In this document: one piece after another, positions 44,401-57,450 of the stretch
Layout of the letters: each line of letters starts with the position of its first letter
Numbering within the stretch: the first letter of the stretch is position 1
Source: Boswellia sacra
Taxonomy: Eukaryota; Streptophyta; Magnoliopsida; Sapindales; Burseraceae
DNA: 64,000 nt
Direction of reading: 5' to 3'
Assembly: GCA_013180625.2 (NCBI GenBank)
Contig: SNVD02009873.1
Coordinates: 310,001 to 374,000 of the forward strand
Translations under genes and position numbers: made by a program
Notes under the pieces: model-generated
What the model saw: only the letters and a program-made list of their open reading frames with translations
What the model was told of the DNA's origin: nothing
Database searches by the model: none

Positions 44401-44407
44401 TTGGAAA

Positions 44408-46260
44408 AAATATTAAATATGCCAAGTAGATTTAATTTTATATAGGTGAAATTTTTGGAATTTTCTAACTTTCTTAAGTATATATATGATATAGATATAA
44501 CAGTTTTTTTTTTTTTTAACTTAATGGTCCTACATGAACTTCACAGAAACTTTCATATTCTTACGTTTTCTTTTCTATTAAAATATTATTGTAATTTTTC
44601 TCTTTCAATTCAAATGCTACTCCTATTATAATACTATTTTCTTTTTTTTTCCCACTTAAATATTAATTTCCCTTTCCCTATTTTAGTATTAATTTCTTCT
44701 CTCACCCCACCTCAGTAACTATTAATTTCACTTTTCCATACTCCCTGATCTTTTTACTATAAAACTGTCTCTCTCAGCTTAAATAAAAAAAAACTATTTA
44801 ATGAAAATTAAGAATATCAAAAAATTTTAAAAAGGTAATTACTAGTTGCCTCATACTTAAAATTTCCAACTCTTGTATCAAAAACAAAAGAAGAAATCAA
44901 GGTTATAATATTGTCTTTAAATATCAAGATTTAAATTAGATAAATCATGGTTCTAAGTTTTTTTTTCTTAAAGTTTAAATTACAAACTTTGAGCTTGCCA
45001 TTGTACTTACACTTAATATAATCTTCGTTCGGTTTATGATTCTTTTCAATTATTTAAAATATATGTAAATACCCTCAAAACTACTGCATAGATATCCTCA
45101 ATGCCGAAAATAGGGGTTTTCCTTGTTTTCTAATAACACTAAAACAAAGAAACTTAATTTATTACTCTGAAACATTTTTGTTTTACCTTTATCAACCATT
45201 AGATTATATTGAGTTGGATGGTAGTTAGTTAGTGTCTAATTTTAGGTTAAAATTTTCAACTTCAATAATCTGACCCATGATTTATTTAGTATATAATTTA
45301 AGGTGAGATAGAATTTGAATCCAAAAACAAAGAAGTAATTTGACTTATATCAATTCCCTTATGTCGATATGCTTGCTTGCATATATTTTTAATATATGTA
45401 TAGGATAGACAATGCTCACTGCTTAGTGATAACAATATAATAAAAAGAAAGAAGATAGCTAACCCTTTCCTTCTATTTCTAGTAGCTGTCCAAAATTGGT
45501 AATGCAAATTTAAGATAGAATTAAAAATATTGTGCTATCATTGACTCAAATAGGGGAAAAGTTGCATCTAACAAGGTCCATTATAATCTCATTCAATTTA
45601 TTAAATTTGTAAGAGTAAATTTGTATATAGATCAACAAATTTGTCTTTAATCAAATACACCACTATAATGTGCTAACTAATTTCTTTAATTTCGCAAATT
45701 AATTACCTTAACTATTTCTCAATGCCATCAAAGTTAAAATCCTCAAATTAAAATCTCCTCATGTCCTTACATCAGTCTTAGTAATTAAGTCATTCAGCTA
45801 ACTTCAATCTCGATTTTTAGATTTATTTTTATAGATTCATTAGACCTTAAAATTAGGTCTATAATTCATATGAGGGGCTACATTAATTAGGCTCATATCT
45901 AATAGTTTAAGCTTTTAGATTAAGTAATTACTTAATAAAGTAGTAGCATACATTGAGGTTAACAAAATATTAGCAATAAAAAGAGTAATGTTACTCTTAC
46001 AAACTACTTATACAAACTCACTAATATAAATTGACATGATATTATATAATTTGACTAATAAATTCATTGATTATATAAATATATGCTAATAATAAATGAT
46101 ATTAATTAAGATGGGTGATATAATTACCATATAAAGATGTCATGTCAGTTTGTAAGGAAGAGTTTGTATAAATAGTTTGTAAGTATAGTATTACTCCAAC
46201 AAAAATTTGCATAATTTATTTCAACAAAAGCGTTTCAAACTTTGATATTACTGCTTATAA
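44408..46260 (+). repeat. Segmental duplication, copy D (partner at 26.7-29.3 kb)
   Basis: Colinear with copy C but without the thionin-like gene that adjoins C. A MITE (45982-46199) inserted after duplication: copy C near 29240 has the uninterrupted GCAATAAAAATTTGCA. Confidence 0.85.
45982..46199. mobile_element. MITE, family 1, copy 3
   Basis: Ends GAGTAATGTTACTCTTACAA and TAAGTATAGTATTACTCC are inverted repeats, with ACAAACT.AYTTATACAAAC-type text inside each. The empty site is visible in copy C. Confidence 0.88.
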
Positions 46261-46410
46261 ATTAAATGTCCTCCTCATACTAAATTTCCAAGAAAAAATT
46301 GTACTTAATTTGGTGCGCGATGCTAGTGATTGTACGAAGAAAGTGAAAATTACACTGATATTCAATTTTTTTGTCCTTTGTCAAGTAAGTGACAATTATC
46401 TTAATAAATT

Positions 46411-47552
46411 GGAAAAATTTTAAAAATGATCCAAATTAAGGGCTCTCTTTAAAAAATAGCCCACTCTCCATATATTTGCATGCCATGACCCTTTTGGCTA
46501 TTAAATGACCTTTATACCTTTAACAATTTAACTAATTAATTTGCATTTCCTTTTCTTCATAACCGATACTCATCGTTAAATCATCCCCATTCTAAGCCTC
46601 TTCGGTGACGCATATGCGGATTAACCTTCGCAGTAAGGTTGTCATGGGGCTTGGACCCAGCCCCTCTCGCTGCCCCCGAAAAAAAAAAAAGTAGACAATG
46701 ATAGAGGAATGTGATTTATTATGTTATTTAGGGTTGTGTATTGTTTTTGGAGTGTTTGATGAAATTATTTGAAGCTTGAGATGTAAAAATGGTGGTTTTG
46801 ATTGATAGATGAAGGTAAACGATGAGGAGTGTTGATCTCGTTTCATGCTCAAGACTCTATAAGCTTAGAAGAGCATATGTCGAATGTCGAATTAGATGTA
46901 CCCGACACTTGATGATAAGGGTTGTCGAGTGTCGACTACAAGCAATCTGACACTAAATTCTCAGTTTCTCTATCTGATTATACGCTCGACATTCGACATC
47001 ATGCGTCAAGTTTTATGGATCACATAAATCTGACAGTATTCGACATATCTATTTCACTATCAGATGGTGTCTGATAATGTACTTCACACTCGACACCATG
47101 TGTCGAGTTCTGTGGATCACATAAATCTAATAGTATTTAGTACCTCTCTCACTATCGAATGGCGTCCGACAGTGTGCTTGACACTCGACAATGACGAAAA
47201 GCATTATCGAGCTGTCATCATTCTCATCAAAGAATCCAAATTTTCTAAAAAAAAAATTCTAGTTTTCTTTTTTTTATTAAACTACTCGGATCACTTCAAC
47301 CTAGCTTAGTTCATTTTTCTAAGTGAATATCGTGTTTTTTAGATGATAAATATGTGATAAACTATGTATAAAATACATGTATTATATAAAACAGTGGTGT
47401 ATAAAAAGATTTTATCCAAGAATGAAGAAGGAAGAAAGCAAAAAGGGTGTTGAGGTCATTTCATAGTCATAAGAGTCATAACATGCAAATATGTTGAGAG
47501 TTGATTATTTTTCAAAGGAGTTCCTTAATTTGGGCCATATTTTATATTTTCC
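46411..47552. mobile_element. Mutator-like non-autonomous element with ~90-bp TIRs
   Basis: The left end GGAAAAATTTTAAAAATGAT and the reverse of the right end share CCCAAATTAAGG / CCAAATTAAGGG, ATATTTGCATG..ATGAC and TGAAATGACC-type text over about 90 bp. The flanks AATAAATT and GATAAATT are a possible imperfect target duplication. The interior has no transposase. It holds a C-rich patch ending in A12 (46600-46692) and an array of GTCGA-containing repeats (46870-47195). Confidence 0.8.
46875..47195 (+). repeat. GTCGA/TCGAC-rich repeats inside the Mutator-like element
   Basis: A ~110-bp unit (CTCGACACCATG(T/C)GTC, then GTGGATCACATAAATCT, then AGTATT) occurs about twice between 46985 and 47150, next to shorter CACTCGACA and GTGTCGA words that can pair with each other. 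Confidence 0.75.
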
Positions 47553-49223
47553 CCGATAAATTTGCTTCCTTTGTACTTTGATTTACGCTCATCTATAAGG
47601 CTTTCTATTCGAATGCAGATATTTATTGAATTTGATACTGGAAAGTCAGATTGGAAGAAAATATTTAAAGGAATTACTAAAAGCCATCATTTAATGGGGA
47701 TAGTGGCATTAACTATAGTACTTGAGGTGAGAGTTGTTAACTTAATTAGTTTTTGTGAAGTGTGAAGGTATTTTTGTCTTACACACAATCCCACATTAGT
47801 ATGGGAATTGTGAAATACATTTTTTTTGCATCGTTGCCAACTTTGAAATTATATGTCCTATATCAAACTTTTGGGACCTATGTTGATCTGTTGCTCCCAC
47901 CCATATTGGTAGCAGTTGAAATTATTCTCTTTCCCCTACTTTGATTGTTTATTAATCCCAAAATCACTGATCTACTGCAAGAAGCTATACCATCTAAATT
48001 TCAAACTAGGGTAAACTTTGTTTCGCGGAAAGTTATCTTAAATCAAAGTCAAAATATATGGCTAGCGTTGGATAGCTTTCAATTTTCTCTAAATTCTCTA
48101 AGAGATAAAATGCCCCTAGTGATTTTGTAGCTTGAGTGACTGGTGAAATTTAACTCTTCAAGATCCTGTAACCTTCGCGTTGTTTTAAGTTATGTGGTTT
48201 TATCCTACTGAAAAAGATCAAATGGAGCTAAGTTGTGCCTCATCCTAACCAAAAATTAGTTATAGTTGACCGAACCTGGGATCACCTATGTAATTCTTTG
48301 CCTGTGTTGTGCTCAATTCTGAATCAAGCTGCTAGTCCGAGTATGTGTTAGCTATAAGTCCGTGTTGTGCTCGAAGCCTCGAAGGTAGTAGTTCCTAATA
48401 ACTTCGTCTATATGCTTTTACCAACGAGATTTTCTGAGTGATAAATCTTCTCTAAAGTTTATTCAGCTCAAAATTGAGTCAAATGATTAGTAACATATTA
48501 GTATGCTTATTTTATTTCAAAATAAATTGTGCATAATTATGTCGTTTATAGAATGATAGTATGTAAAATAAAAAAACTGGAGTTAAAAAATGTATATGAA
48601 TGTTAGAATGAGTTTTAAAGTTATTGAATGTGGTTTACTTGGCGTCAGTTACTTAAATATTCCGTTGTGATATATACACAGCTAAACACACAAGTCATTA
48701 CCAAAAGAAGACTTTCAACGAATCCTTCAATCTTCTAATACTAATTCTTTTACATTAGTTTTGTCTGAATGGTAAACTGGATTTCTAATTATTTCAAACT
48801 AAAATAAAAGGATAGAATTATAATTAAAAAATTGATGTAATGACGTAGGACATAAGCACGCAACCAGAAGAATTGTTGCCCCAGCGCCCAGCCAGCAGAA
48901 TCAACAGTGCCAAGCAAGCAGCGACGCGACGCTAGACCAACAGGGCCGCTGCCCTCTTGCCTCTTGACTTTCTGTCTTGGTGCGCGTCCGCAGCGCTGTA
49001 GTGCAAGTTCCTAGCATTGCAACGCCCAAGCTTCTAGCGTCTAGTGCAAGAATTTGATCTATTTCCCATTTTTAAGTCCTATTTGTTTTATAATTGCTTT
49101 CCCCTTCGGGTTAGATTTCCTTATTTTGATTTGTCCTCTGTACTAGACTTCTTTATTTTGAATTGTTTGAGTCTAATTAGGACATATTTAGGCTATGAAA
49201 GGGTATTTACCCTTTTATCATCA
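47553..49223. other. Non-coding, with relics
   Basis: Three abutting ORFs of 60-67 codons (47562-48130) show no domain and I do not call them. At 48700-48830, AAGACTTTCAACGAATCCTTC followed by TTTTACATTA matches the 7612-7690 part of the tandem unit. From 48840 to 49220 a GC-richer stretch, then GGCTATGAAAGGGTATTTACCC before the hAT element, looks like the end of a retroelement LTR, but its limits are unclear. Confidence 0.45.
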
Positions 49224-49231
49224 ATCATAAT

Positions 49232-49744
49232 TAGGGGTGGCAATTTTTGACACGACCCGTGAACACGACACGAACACGACACGAATACGTTACACGATTA
49301 ATAAATGGGTTGGGTTAGTGTTGAAGGTGTTCAACACGCCAACCCGTTTAATGACACGAATAGTTAAATATATTTTGTACATTCTTAATATGTAAATTCA
49401 TTCAATGATATAAATTATTACCTACTTACAATATATATATTATAAAATTGAAATTTTTATACTATAAAATAAATTAATTTATAAAATAATAAATTATGAT
49501 GATTTTAATAATATTTTATACTAACAATGGTTTATATTCTAAAAATAATTTTAATTGATTTAAATATAGATAATATAATATATTATGTATAACTAAGTTA
49601 AATAATTTAGTAAATTATGCGAATTAAATATGACACGATTACGACACGTGGGTAACACGTTTAATAATTGGGCGGATTTGGGTTTCATGTTTTGACACGA
49701 ATAATTAAATGGGTCGACACGACACGACACGATTGCCACCCCTA
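49232..49744. mobile_element. hAT-superfamily MITE, 513 bp
   Basis: Terminal inverted repeats are TAGGGGTGGCAA and TTGCCACCCCTA, flanked by a perfect 8-bp target duplication ATCATAAT (49224-49231 and 49745-49752). Subterminal regions are rich in GACACGA and its complement, the kind of repeated word hAT transposases bind. No transposase is encoded. Confidence 0.95.
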
Positions 49745-49752
49745 ATCATAAT

Positions 49753-50870
49753 ATATCAATAAACTTTGAACTGTTGTCATCTTTTCTCTTCTGTAAGCTT
49801 CTTGAAGAGATTGAATATGTCACATACGCTGGCCCAAGTCCAACAAGCCCAAGCTCAGCAAAAGAAGAATCCTGATGATCCAGCCCAAAGGCTAAATCAA
49901 GTGAAGACTTCTAAAAATAGGGTTATTAAGAGTGTCAGACTTGGATAGGAAGTCTAGACGGCTGTGTCAGCTATTAAATGAATCAAGTCTGGAAAATAGG
50001 AAAAGGAAGCAGAAGGAGGCTAAGTTAGATTGGAAAAAATAAAAAAAGGGAGCATGGATATTGATTATGTCAAAACTAAGGAAGATGAAAAGGGTTACCA
50101 GGAAGTAATAAAAGGAGAAGAAGGAAAGCTGAGAAGACACAAAACAATCAACCTAAAAGTGCAGGAAGTATCTCTACCAGAAAATCTCTCTACTCTATTG
50201 CTTCTTCTCCTTCTATTACTAATTTAAGTCCATCTATCACTTTGCTAAACCTGAATACACAATCGATCTTTGACTTAGGCATAAGAGTGTCTTTGGAGGT
50301 ACCAACCCCCTTCGAAAAGATGGTAGCCGCACATACTACCGATGGAAGTTGTGTTCCCGCTAACGGAAGAAATAGATTACTACTAAGTTGATGTTTTTTT
50401 TTTTAAATTTGATTTATTATTTTGATTTCTATTATTGTGGTTCCTGGTTGTTGCGTTTTCCTTTTTTGGTTCATGGTTGCAAGGTATTACGTCTTCAAAT
50501 CTCATTCTATTGTTATATGATGGATATTAGGTTTTTAATTTTTTTTGAAGTAAGCAAATTTGATTTGCATTCATGATTAATTGTCAATTTCCTAGTTTGC
50601 CATTGTCCATTAATTCAAAAACAAATAGAATCCGTTTGTTGGACCTGGATGATACCAAAAACTTAATGTTAGGAACCGCATTGATTTAAACCCAAAAGAG
50701 GACTTTTCACCTAATAATAGAGCAAATTTCTGGGTTTTTTGTTTTGTTTATATATATATATATTAGCCCATTGTTTAATTTAAAAAGTTAATTCTTGCTA
50801 TTGATTCAATCTCTTTCTTTTCTCTATCTCTCTCATTTTTTTCTCAATCCATTTCTTCTTCTGTCTCTTA
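49753..50870 (+). other. Possible retroelement leader and coding remnant
   Basis: Just after the hAT element, CTTGAAGAGATTGAATATGTC opens a short Gln-rich frame (MSHTLAQVQQAQAQQKK), then broken frames with Lys/Glu-rich text and VSLEVPTPFEKMVAAHTTDG near 50290-50350. This could be a degraded retroelement ORF or the end of a gene. I do not recognise it. Confidence 0.3.
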
Positions 50871-51249
50871 GGGGACGTTTGGTTTTTTGTTTGAAATTTA
50901 AATAAGTTTAAATTAAACTAAAATCTGAATAGGTTGTAAGTATAAAAATTTGAATGATACGTTTATTTTTTATTTTAATAGATAATTGAAATGTCTGGGT
51001 TTTACACATGTATTCCTATTTATATATATTATTTTCACTTGAGATTTTAATTCACATAGTAAAAATATTTGCATACCAAATATTATTATGAATTTATAAT
51101 TTTTTTAAATGTGTATAAATATTCATATTTTTACTATGTTATGAAAGCTATTAGTTTTCAGACATTTCAATTCAGATATAAAAATAAAAAATAACATTCA
51201 TATTTTTAATTCAAGCCTATTGAAATTTTAGATAGAAATAATTGCCCCC
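50871..51249. mobile_element. MITE with TA flanks
   Basis: Ends GGGGACGTTTGG and the reverse-complement GGGGGCAATTAT, each followed by AAATTT-type text. The subterminal segments GAATG.TA...TTATTTTTTATTTT and AATTGAAATGTCTG are inverted copies. The dinucleotide TA flanks both ends. Superfamily uncertain. Confidence 0.7.
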
Positions 51250-51416
51250 TAAATCTGACATTAGCTTAGGATTATCATAGTAGAGATAATGTTTTGATCA
51301 CTTGTGGGTTCTACTCTTTTGGCACTAAAAATCAGGGGAATGAAGGTCTGTCCTTGAAATCTATTAATCAACTATTCTCAAAATTCACATATTGAAAAGA
51401 AACAGTGAATTTTAGG

Positions 51417-52126
51417 CAGTGGTCGTCCTGGATTTTGGTTTTGAGGGGGCCAGAATATAAAACTATATTATAAGTTCAAATATAAGAAAACATATTGATT
51501 GATTAATATTAAGGTTACACACATTGATAAAAAATAAACTCTTAACAAATTTTGAAAATGCAATAACAAAAAAAAATCAATTAATATAAATCAAGAAAAT
51601 ACAAATTAATAAATATTTTACTTAAATAATATATATAAAAATCTTGTTATCATAAAATGTAGTTTTAAGAATTCATTATAACTCTTTCAATTTTGATGAA
51701 ACAATCGTTGGAAATTTTACATATATTATATATTGTAAAAAGGAAGTAATGATAAAAAATTAAAATAAAAAAGATAGAAAATGAAAAATGAAAAATATAG
51801 AGAAGCAGTTTTGCTTAAAAATGAGATAATAAAAATAATAAAAGAAAGAAATGAATAAAAGATAATCATATTATAAATTATAAATATGACACTTAATAAT
51901 TCATTGGTCACTTATATGAATATGAGAAATTTGAAAGGTTCATACGTGGAATCCCACTTTTTTATAGTAAAATTATATTTTATTTTGCTACTTTTTTTGG
52001 CCTGAACAGGCCAATATGAATAATTTTAAAACAACGGGTAGTAAACAATTTTTTTTTTTTTAAATAACCATTAAAGATCTACTATTTAGGTTGGAAGGGT
52101 CAGGCCCAAAGGTAGGTCAGCCCCTG
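51417..52126. mobile_element. hAT-superfamily non-autonomous element, 710 bp
   Basis: Ends CAGTGGTCGTCC and (reversed) CAGGGGCTGACC. Flanks are ATTTTAGG (51409-51416) and ATTTTAAG (52127-52134), an 8-bp target duplication with one change. The subterminal GAGGGGGCCAGA is typical of plant hAT elements of this group. The short A/T-rich ORF inside (51726-51911) is not a transposase. Confidence 0.88.
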
Positions 52127-54010
52127 ATTTTAAGATGTTTTGAAATCATATTCTATACTATTAAGTTTTAAAATCCAGAAAGAATACTTAATTTAAATCC
52201 AATATCATGAAAGATATGAGTTTTAGTTTTTATTTTTTGTATTTTAAATTAGTTTAAGGACAGTCGGCATTCAAAGCTTTTTTTACATTTCTATGCTTAT
52301 AGATTAATCTATTTTATTTATAAATTATATAAACGAGTCTGCAGTCTTTTTTTAACACTTATATGCACTTCCATAAACAGATATAATATAAAATCAATAA
52401 CTAATTTAAATTCCCTTCGCTTATTTATAGTGAATATTATTTCCATAAATTGAATGGATGTCACATACTTTAATTTTATTATGTACATACTTTGCTTTAA
52501 AATTTAAATGGTAGTTATAAAAATTCAAAAGATTAGATATAATGATTTAAGGGAGAATTACAAAAACAGGCGTTAATTATAATGAAGTACCGCTCACTTC
52601 GAGGAACTATAAGTGTATATACTAATGATTTTTAATTGCATGCATGATAGAAAGCATAACATCATATTGTATTACTTGAAATTCACTGCGCAATTCTTCA
52701 CTTGTAGAGAGGCCTATTGGTGTCTTTGCTTCACTCCAATGAGACTTTTTAGTGTTTTCAGTTGTTATTCCTTTTAGCATTGTGTTGCCTTGCCCTTTAT
52801 TGCAGTTGAAAATTAATCTCTTCGCTTTCATATATTTGCTGGTTTGAACATTTATTGGGCGGTCAAAATTGACATTTAACATTTTCAATCTCGTGCATTT
52901 TTTTTAATACTCTTTACTAGATTTATTTTAGATTGATGATAAGAATTTTCATAAGTTTTCTCTAACATACTTAATATGGCTTTGATTTAATGTGGGTTCG
53001 CTTACTTGAAACACTTACAAGGCTCCAAGCTCTTTTCTCTTGAATTGGATATTGAATTGCATGCACCAAACTAAGCTGACAGAGCTCGGGGTATAAGGAT
53101 TTTAAGTATATCGTGTATAATTAATTACATCGGTTTCAAGTGATTACAAAAGTAAATGATGTTACGTAATAAACCATACCCTTTTGGAGGTAGAAGCATC
53201 TTTTGATGTGAATTTACCTTCACTTAAAATTCAGTTACGACATATATATTCTTAGCTTTTAGAAAGGCACATGCTTAATTCTTGTATTAATTTTCAAAAA
53301 TAGATGACAGAAATTTTGGAAAAACACAACTTATTTAAATAACTAATTCTTTCATTATATTTATATTCTGCACAAACTGAGGTACCTTTTCAAGAACTTT
53401 CATAATGTTTAAAAGGACTTTGTTTATTTTGCCAAGCTTTTTTTTTTAACAAATTTCTCTTTATCAACGAATGCAAAAACACAGAGTAGAGACATTTGAA
53501 ACAGCTTCCCACTTTTCTAAAAACTATCACATAAAAATGTCTCAGCTTTAAGTTTTTAATATTAATTTAAATTCGCGAACCAAAAAAGAAAACCACCCCG
53601 TATTCTCAAGCTAATTAATCTAATAGAAGGATATATAGTATTATCAAAACATAAAGCAGCAAATGAGAAAATTTTCCCGTCAGCTGAGATAGTCCTCTCT
53701 ATCCGTCCCTTTGTTATTAAATGTCATGATAGAAGATATGACTTCTTCGAACTGAGGTTTACTCGTTTTTAAGTAACTATGTAACTCAGCGAGTAATTTT
53801 ATCCCATGAACGCTGACATTATAGCTTTTGATTTGATAGAAAAATTAGAGAGCTTGCTCTCTGATGAATCAAATAATTGACTCCAGGTTTGAAAACGAAG
53901 TCTAAGCAGCTACTAACAATCTCCAATTGAAAGACAACTAAGTGTATTTTTCTAATAAAAAGGTTAGAAAAACATTTAGATTTTTTTTAATATGTTTGGG
54001 AACTACTTGA
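52127..54010. other. Non-coding, with one unplaced ORF
   Basis: An 88-codon minus ORF at 52622-52888 (starts MKMLNVNFDRPINVQ) has fairly even composition for this AT-rich DNA, but no domain, signal peptide or splice context that I can support. Otherwise there is nothing recognisable. Confidence 0.4.
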
Positions 54011-54014
54011 TTGA

Positions 54015-57000
54015 TATTATTTTAGAGTTTAAGGCCATGCCATCATTAATTATCAACATAACTATAGTTAATATATTATAAAGAATTAAACAAAATTTAA
54101 ACATCTTTAAAAAATAGTTTTGAATTTTGTATAAAAAAAAATACAGGAAACAAACAGCTCAAAATAATTTTAGTTTTTTTTAAATAATTTAAGAAACATT
54201 TTTTAAAGAAAAAAAAGACATGATTTGGACAGGATCTTTTGTTTCTTTGAAAAAAAAATTCTTTCAAAACGATGTCGGTTTTGCTTCCAGTGTTTAAAAG
54301 GAGGGAGGAGTTCTCGCGCAAGAATTCATGCTTATCAAAAAGACCTCCAAGAGTGCATAGTTAAATTGTTCAACAAATACTAACAATAACAGAGAAACAT
54401 GCAAGCAAATCAGACTAGGGTTTCTCTTCACACAACCTTTAATTTAACTGAAGGCAAGACGTCCTTCTTCTGTACGTTTTCTCTGATCTGCCTTTATCTT
54501 TTATTTCAAATAATCTTTCTCGTGCTTTCTTTACCTTTATTTCTGCATCAGGAAATTTGATGATGTTGTTTCGTCTATTTTTGTCATTTTACTGATTTTC
54601 AAGTCCACCTATTATTATTGCCGCTTTTGGGATTGATTTATTTTTAATATATCTATGGCAAACCCTAGCCGTCTTTTTTGGTTTTCGATGAATTTTTAAA
54701 CCTTTTGAGTTGATTGCTTCAGATGTTCTGTTTTGTTGCTTTTCTTTTTTTTTTCTCTTTCAGACGCCGGTGGGCAAATACACCAGACCAGACTACATCA
54801 TTTGATTCACGAGAACATATTTTGATTTCTATTAATTTGTAGGTTTGCCCTTGCTTAATGAAAAATGTTGAATCAAGTTGTGCCTGGTCCTTGTCAGGGT
54901 TTAATTGCTCCTTAGTAGACTGTGAAGAATGTAGAATCTAGTTACCTTAAGAAGCATCTTTTTCTAAGATTTTAAATAGTTTATCTTCATTTTCTTATTT
55001 TTACTTTGTCTACATAAAACATTCATGGAGACCTCTTATCTGGTACAGGCGTGGTATGTATAGAATGCATTTGATTTATAGCATTATATTTATTGAAACT
55101 TTTGGGAATGTTCGTGACTGACTTATGCCTTCAAAATTAGGCTATCCTAGATAGAAATTTCTGTACTAATATAATAAACAATAGATATCTTTTATGGTTT
55201 AATTTTAATTAATTTACGATATGTACATTGGTTTAACCTGTCTCATCTCTCAAATTTGTGATAGCGTTTATTTTATCCGTCTGTAACTTTTATCTCATTC
55301 TCATATAGAAAAGTCTATTAACGCTATCTAATTTGAAAATTTACCTTACAGAATCAGCTCCATAATTTGTTAGATTGAGTTCGTGAAATGGGAAGTGACA
55401 AGCCATCATGGTCTGATCTTCCAGATGATCTTGTAAGCTTAATCATGCGTCGTCTTCATTTTTTGGATCAGACACGTTTCCTTCGCGTATGCAAGAGCTG
55501 GAACAAACTGGAACAATTATGGTGTCAGGAATGCATACAATTTGCCTTGGATCTTTGGTTTTAATTATAGTTGGTGGCAATCTTATGTTTGTGATCCATA
55601 TCACAAGCGACTATATACCATTGTAAAGCACAATTTTGATAGTGACAATAATCTTGCTACAGCAAAGATGGTTGCCTCAAAATATGGTTGGATGCTTTTG
55701 ATCTCAACATCCGGTATCTTTCATCCACTCTTTTACAGCCCTTTTGCTAAAAAGACTATAAAACTCCCACTCTTACGCAATTATTTTGCTGGTAAGTCCA
55801 TATCCGGAAAACTACGGCCATCGGGTTGGAAGGTGTTGCTCAGCATCGAGTTTAATACGGCGGTTGCTACATTCTCTGCGAGTCCAACTTCCCCAAATTG
55901 TGTCGTATTTGTAGTATGTTCGTTATATGATGAAAAGAGTATCTGTATCAGCACATGCAGCCCTGGAGATAGAGCATGGACCATGCATAAATTTGAAGGA
56001 TTTTATGGACATGTTCATGGCGTGGCCTACATGAAGCGAGTCTTATATTGAACCTTCTCTGGAGGTGTGTTAGCAGCCTTTGACACTAGTAAAACAAGCA
56101 AGTGGAAGATGTGTCTAGAACAATTTCCGAGATGTTTAGATCTTCTGGTTTGTTGGTCGACAAGTGTTGGTCCTTTAAGAAAGATTTGCATTACAAGTAA
56201 ATACCCGATCATTGATTGTGATGGGGAGCTCTTCATGTTGTATTATGATACTGAGGTGTGGCATGTCTTCAGGTTTGATTTCTCAAAGATGGAGTGGCTT
56301 GAAGTTGAGAGCTTGGAAAACAAAATATTTTTCATAGATGGCACTTCCGTGTCGGTAGTTGAAGGAAAGGGGGAATTATCCTCTGAATTATTAAACCCTA
56401 TTAAATATTTATTTGATAAAAACAACATAGACTCCTCTCATTTTTATAGGCTGGTCGACGGTATCTGGATTCAGCCACATACATCATTGAATTCTAAATC
56501 CAAATCCAAGATCAGGTCCTTTCTTCGACTCATAGTTGGATGCCTGTGCTTATAGCCTTTCTTTTTGTCAAGAGGAGTTAGGTTTCTATAACAATTTTAA
56601 ATTTAGATTGCCAGTTTTAGTCAAGTTATTTTGTTTTAATTAATTGACGGCCGCGTAGTAAGATTCTCATAAATTCTATAATTTTATGTTTATGAATTCA
56701 TAAACAATACTAACATAAATTTAATAAATTAAAAGTTAAAAGAGTTTTATTAGAATTTAGAATTAATTTTTTATAACTCCTAAAGTGAATGGCAAAAGTA
56801 TTTATGGAAAACGTATGCAAAACAAGCTTCTGCTTCTCGACTCTGCCCCAAATACTTAACGGAATTCAACTCAAAAGAAATAAACGAAACAATAATTAAT
56901 ATCCACCTTTATATCTATAATTAATAATAAAAAGGGAGAATTAATTGCTATGAATACCAAGGAGAAACACTTTTCACTTCACTTATTTATGTTGAGATCT

Positions 57001-57450
57001 ATTTTTATAAATTAAAGGATGTAACACAATTTAAAATTAATTAAATCCACTAATTAACTTGTTATATTAGTTGATGAATAATGCTAGCAATATTCATAAA
57101 ATCTAAACTCTACTACGTGGCAAAAACTCACAGAAAAAACAAAAAACAAAAAATAAATGAGAGAAGTTATATCTTCGATAGTATTTTGTCACTTTGGTTG
57201 TTACATCAAGTTTTAGAGTTTATGTTACATGAATATTATAACTAGTATTATTGTTAATTGATTCCATACATTAATTTATGAAAGCATGATGATTTTATAT
57301 AAAATTTCGAAATTCGAAATACATATAATAATATAATCATTAACTGTGTTTTTTATGAACATGCGAAATCATAGATCTTAGCCTATAATTTTCTCTAAAA
57401 ACGAGATAATTAGTAGCATGCCTTGTCAATAGTTGATGATATATGAGACA
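54015..57450 (+). repeat. Tandem duplication, left copy (F-box locus)
   Basis: Colinear with 58570-63850: promoter region (CTTTAAAAAATAGTTTTGAA, TCAAAAAGACCTCCAA, CAGACTAGGGTTTCTCTT), 5' intron, coding region, and 3' flank (AACGAAACAATAATTAAT, GATTCCATACATTAATT, TGAACATG.GAAATCATA). Confidence 0.92.
55388..56555 (+). pseudogene. F-box/DUF295 pseudogene (left tandem copy)
   Basis: Starts at ATG 55388 (MGSDKPSWSDLPDD...) and keeps the F-box. A 10-bp tandem duplication of CTGGAACAAA at 55498-55517 shifts the frame. The remainder reads open from there until a TGA at 56049-56051, where the intact copy at 60113 has Cys, then continues in the same frame to 56555. Apart from these two breaks it is very close to the intact copy, so inactivation looks recent. 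A transcript might still be made, because the promoter and the 5' intron acceptor (CCTTACAG at ~55352) are kept. Confidence 0.92.

Noticed and set aside
46600..46692. SINE-like sequence with A-tail
   Set aside because: No A/B box or own target duplication was seen; it is treated as part of the Mutator-like element.
47562..48130. Three abutting ORFs
   Set aside because: They have no recognisable domain, no start context and AT-biased composition; likely chance.
55781..56428. Minus-strand ORFs opposite the F-box copies
   Set aside because: The same antisense frames appear at both F-box copies because the sense strand is conserved.
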